Source: Alphaproteobacteria bacterium (lineage in GTDB: Bacteria > Pseudomonadota > Alphaproteobacteria > Rickettsiales > JABSSG01). Taken from it: a DNA stretch of 7,932 nucleotides. The notes beneath the pieces were generated by a model that did no database searches, had not been told where the DNA came from, and saw only the letters and a list, made by a program, of their open reading frames with translations. Location of the stretch: the NCBI GenBank assembly GCA_022600235.1, contig JAHZKS010000008.1, positions 1 to 7,932 of the forward strand, written 5' to 3'. The position numbers and the translations under genes were made by a program. Shown piece after piece: positions 6,338 through 7,932 of the stretch (positions are counted from its first letter, which is position 1; every line of letters begins with the position of its first letter).

Positions 6338-7932
6338 TTAGTTTTTGACAAGCTTAAGCATATGCATGTGGTTTTTTAAATATTTACCAGTTATGCTCTC
6401 TTTGCTTTTTATAATATCATAAGGGCTTCCAGAGGATACAATAGTTCCACCTTTGTTTCCACCGCCAGGTCCTACATCAATAATATAATCTGAAGTTTTG
6501 ATCACATCCATATTATGTTCGATAACTATAACTGTATTACCCATATCTACCAACTTATGTAGCACTTTGAGAAGTTTGCTTATGTCGTCTATATGCAAAC
6601 CTGTAGTCGGTTCATCTAATATATAAACGGTTTTTCCTGTTGAACGTCTTGATAGTTCTTTAGCAAGCTTTACTCTTTGAGCTTCACCACCAGAAAGAGT
6701 TGTAGCTGATTGACCAATTTTTATATATCCCAAACCTACATCTTGTAGAGCATCTAATTTTTCTCTGATGGCTGGAATTTTCTCGAAAAACTTCTTTGAA
6801 TCATCTACTGTCATATCAAGAACTTCTGATATAGATTTGTCCTTGTATTTAATTTCTAAAGTTTCTTTATTATAACGCTTTCCATTACATTCTTCACAAG
6901 GTACGTATACATCTGGTAAGAAGTGCATTTCAATTTTTATTAAACCATCACCTTTACAGTTTTCACATCTACCACCTTTTACGTTAAAAGAAAATCTAGA
7001 TGCTGTGTAACCACGTGCTTTTGCAGTTGGCAAACCAGTAAACCAATCTCTTATATGATTGAAAGCTCCTGTGTAAGTCGCAGGGTTTGATCTTGGTGTT
7101 CTCCCTATTGGAGATTGGTTAATATCAATAATCTTATCTAAATACTCTACGCCAGAAATAGAGCTGTAATGTGTAGCAGCTTGCATGCTTTGTTTGAGTT
7201 TAAATGCAATGGCTTTATATATAGTATGTATAATTAGACTTGATTTACCACTACCTGAAACACCAGTTATTGATGTGAAGGTTCCCAAAGGAATTTCTAC
7301 AGATACATTTTGCAGATTATTTAAATGAGCTTTATTAAGCTTTAGAGTTTTGCCTTCATGTCCTTTTCTTGGGCTTTCGGGTGGTTTAATGTATTTCTTC
7401 CCATTTAGGTACTGTCCTGTAATGCTGTTAGGATTATTTTTAATATCCTCTGGGGTTCCCTCTGCTATGATATGACCACCATGTATTCCAGCGCCTGGAC
7501 CCACATCAATAACATGGTCAGCAGCTAATATAGTTTCTTCATCATGCTCTACTACTATTACGCTATTGCCAATATCAGTAAGGTTGCGTAAAGTTTTGAT
7601 TAGTTTTTCATTATCACACTGGTGCAGTCCGATAGATGGTTCATCTAAAACATATAAAACACCGGTTAGACCAGACCCAATTTGAGATGCTAATCTAATT
7701 CTTTGTGATTCACCCCCGGAAAGGGTTCCAGAATTTCTTGAGAGAGTTAAATAATCTAGTCCAACATTAATCAAGAAATTCAATCTTTCGCTAATTTCTT
7801 TGATGATTTTTGATGCAATGCTATTTTGTGTAACAGTCAGATCTTTCGGAAGATCTTCAAACCATTTTATTGCTTCGGAGATGGTCATGCTTGAGATATG
7901 TCCTATATGCTTGTTAGCTATTTTGATGCATA
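6338..7932 (-). CDS. uvrA: Excinuclease ABC subunit A, C-terminal part
   Basis: DNA-damage recognition ATPase of the UvrABC nucleotide excision repair system; a cytoplasmic dimer that loads UvrB at lesions. The frame is open to the right edge, so the N-terminal 40% or so is outside; the ATG at 7888 is internal. Counting from that Met, visible parts are the first ABC signature LSGGES (56-61) with Walker B LDEPS (81-85), the second Walker A GVSGSGKSS (209-217), the zinc finger CENC...CEEC (308-311, 331-334), the second signature LSGGEAQ (398-404) and Walker B LDEPT (424-428). After the second nucleotide-binding domain a short tail ends in LKLVKN. The first Walker A and the UvrB-binding region lie upstream of the window. 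All motifs present are intact. The isomerase gene follows nine bases downstream. Confidence 0.97.
   Translation of the reverse strand, partial: CIKIANKHIGHISSMTISEAIKWFEDLPKDLTVTQNSIASKIIKEISERLNFLINVGLDYLTLSRNSGTLSGGESQRIRLASQIGSGLTGVLYVLDEPSIGLHQCDNEKLIKTLRNLTDIGNSVIVVEHDEETILAADHVIDVGPGAGIHGGHIIAEGTPEDIKNNPNSITGQYLNGKKYIKPPESPRKGHEGKTLKLNKAHLNNLQNVSVEIPLGTFTSITGVSGSGKSSLIIHTIYKAIAFKLKQSMQAATHYSSISGVEYLDKIIDINQSPIGRTPRSNPATYTGAFNHIRDWFTGLPTAKARGYTASRFSFNVKGGRCENCKGDGLIKIEMHFLPDVYVPCEECNGKRYNKETLEIKYKDKSISEVLDMTVDDSKKFFEKIPAIREKLDALQDVGLGYIKIGQSATTLSGGEAQRVKLAKELSRRSTGKTVYILDEPTTGLHIDDISKLLKVLHKLVDMGNTVIVIEHNMDVIKTSDYIIDVGPGGGNKGGTIVSSGSPYDIIKSKESITGKYLKNHMHMLKLVKN

Overview
The window is strongly AT-rich and gene-dense, and it looks like the chromosome of an alphaproteobacterium, most likely an obligate intracellular member of the Rickettsiales or a relative. 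The grounds are the base composition and codon use, a BON-domain gene directly followed by gshB, a compact petABC cluster for an alphaproteobacterial/mitochondrial-type cytochrome bc1 complex, and an ankyrin-repeat/sugar-transferase gene of the kind common in host-associated lineages. The taxonomic assignment is inference; there is no rRNA gene in the window.

Layout. Plus strand, 1-4343: the 3' part of a two-BON-domain envelope protein gene; gshB (glutathione synthetase) one base behind it; an 86-base gap with a good sigma70-like promoter candidate; then petA (Rieske protein), petB (cytochrome b), petC (cytochrome c1) and a tatB-like gene, packed with gaps of 0-5 bases or a 4-base overlap. 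The Rieske protein carries a twin-arginine signal, so the cluster joins a Tat substrate and its respiratory partners to a component of the Tat export machinery. Plus strand, 4418-5769: an ankyrin-like plus DXD-type glycosyltransferase gene that is split into two frames. The junction lies right after the N-terminal sugar-transferase motif and has apparently lost the segment that normally follows it, so it reads as an out-of-frame internal deletion in a former host-directed protein. A 12-bp hairpin at 5764-5793 separates it from the convergent minus-strand pair: the 3' part of uvrA (excision repair) and, 9 bases downstream, a secreted cyclophilin-type peptidyl-prolyl isomerase.

All other genes look intact and ordinary. 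No tRNA, rRNA, CRISPR array, insertion sequence or gene-free stretch above 300 bases was seen. I found no clearly new biological system. The points that deserve a second look are the broken ankyrin/glycosyltransferase gene, the pet-tat linkage and the altered hinge of the TatB-like protein.
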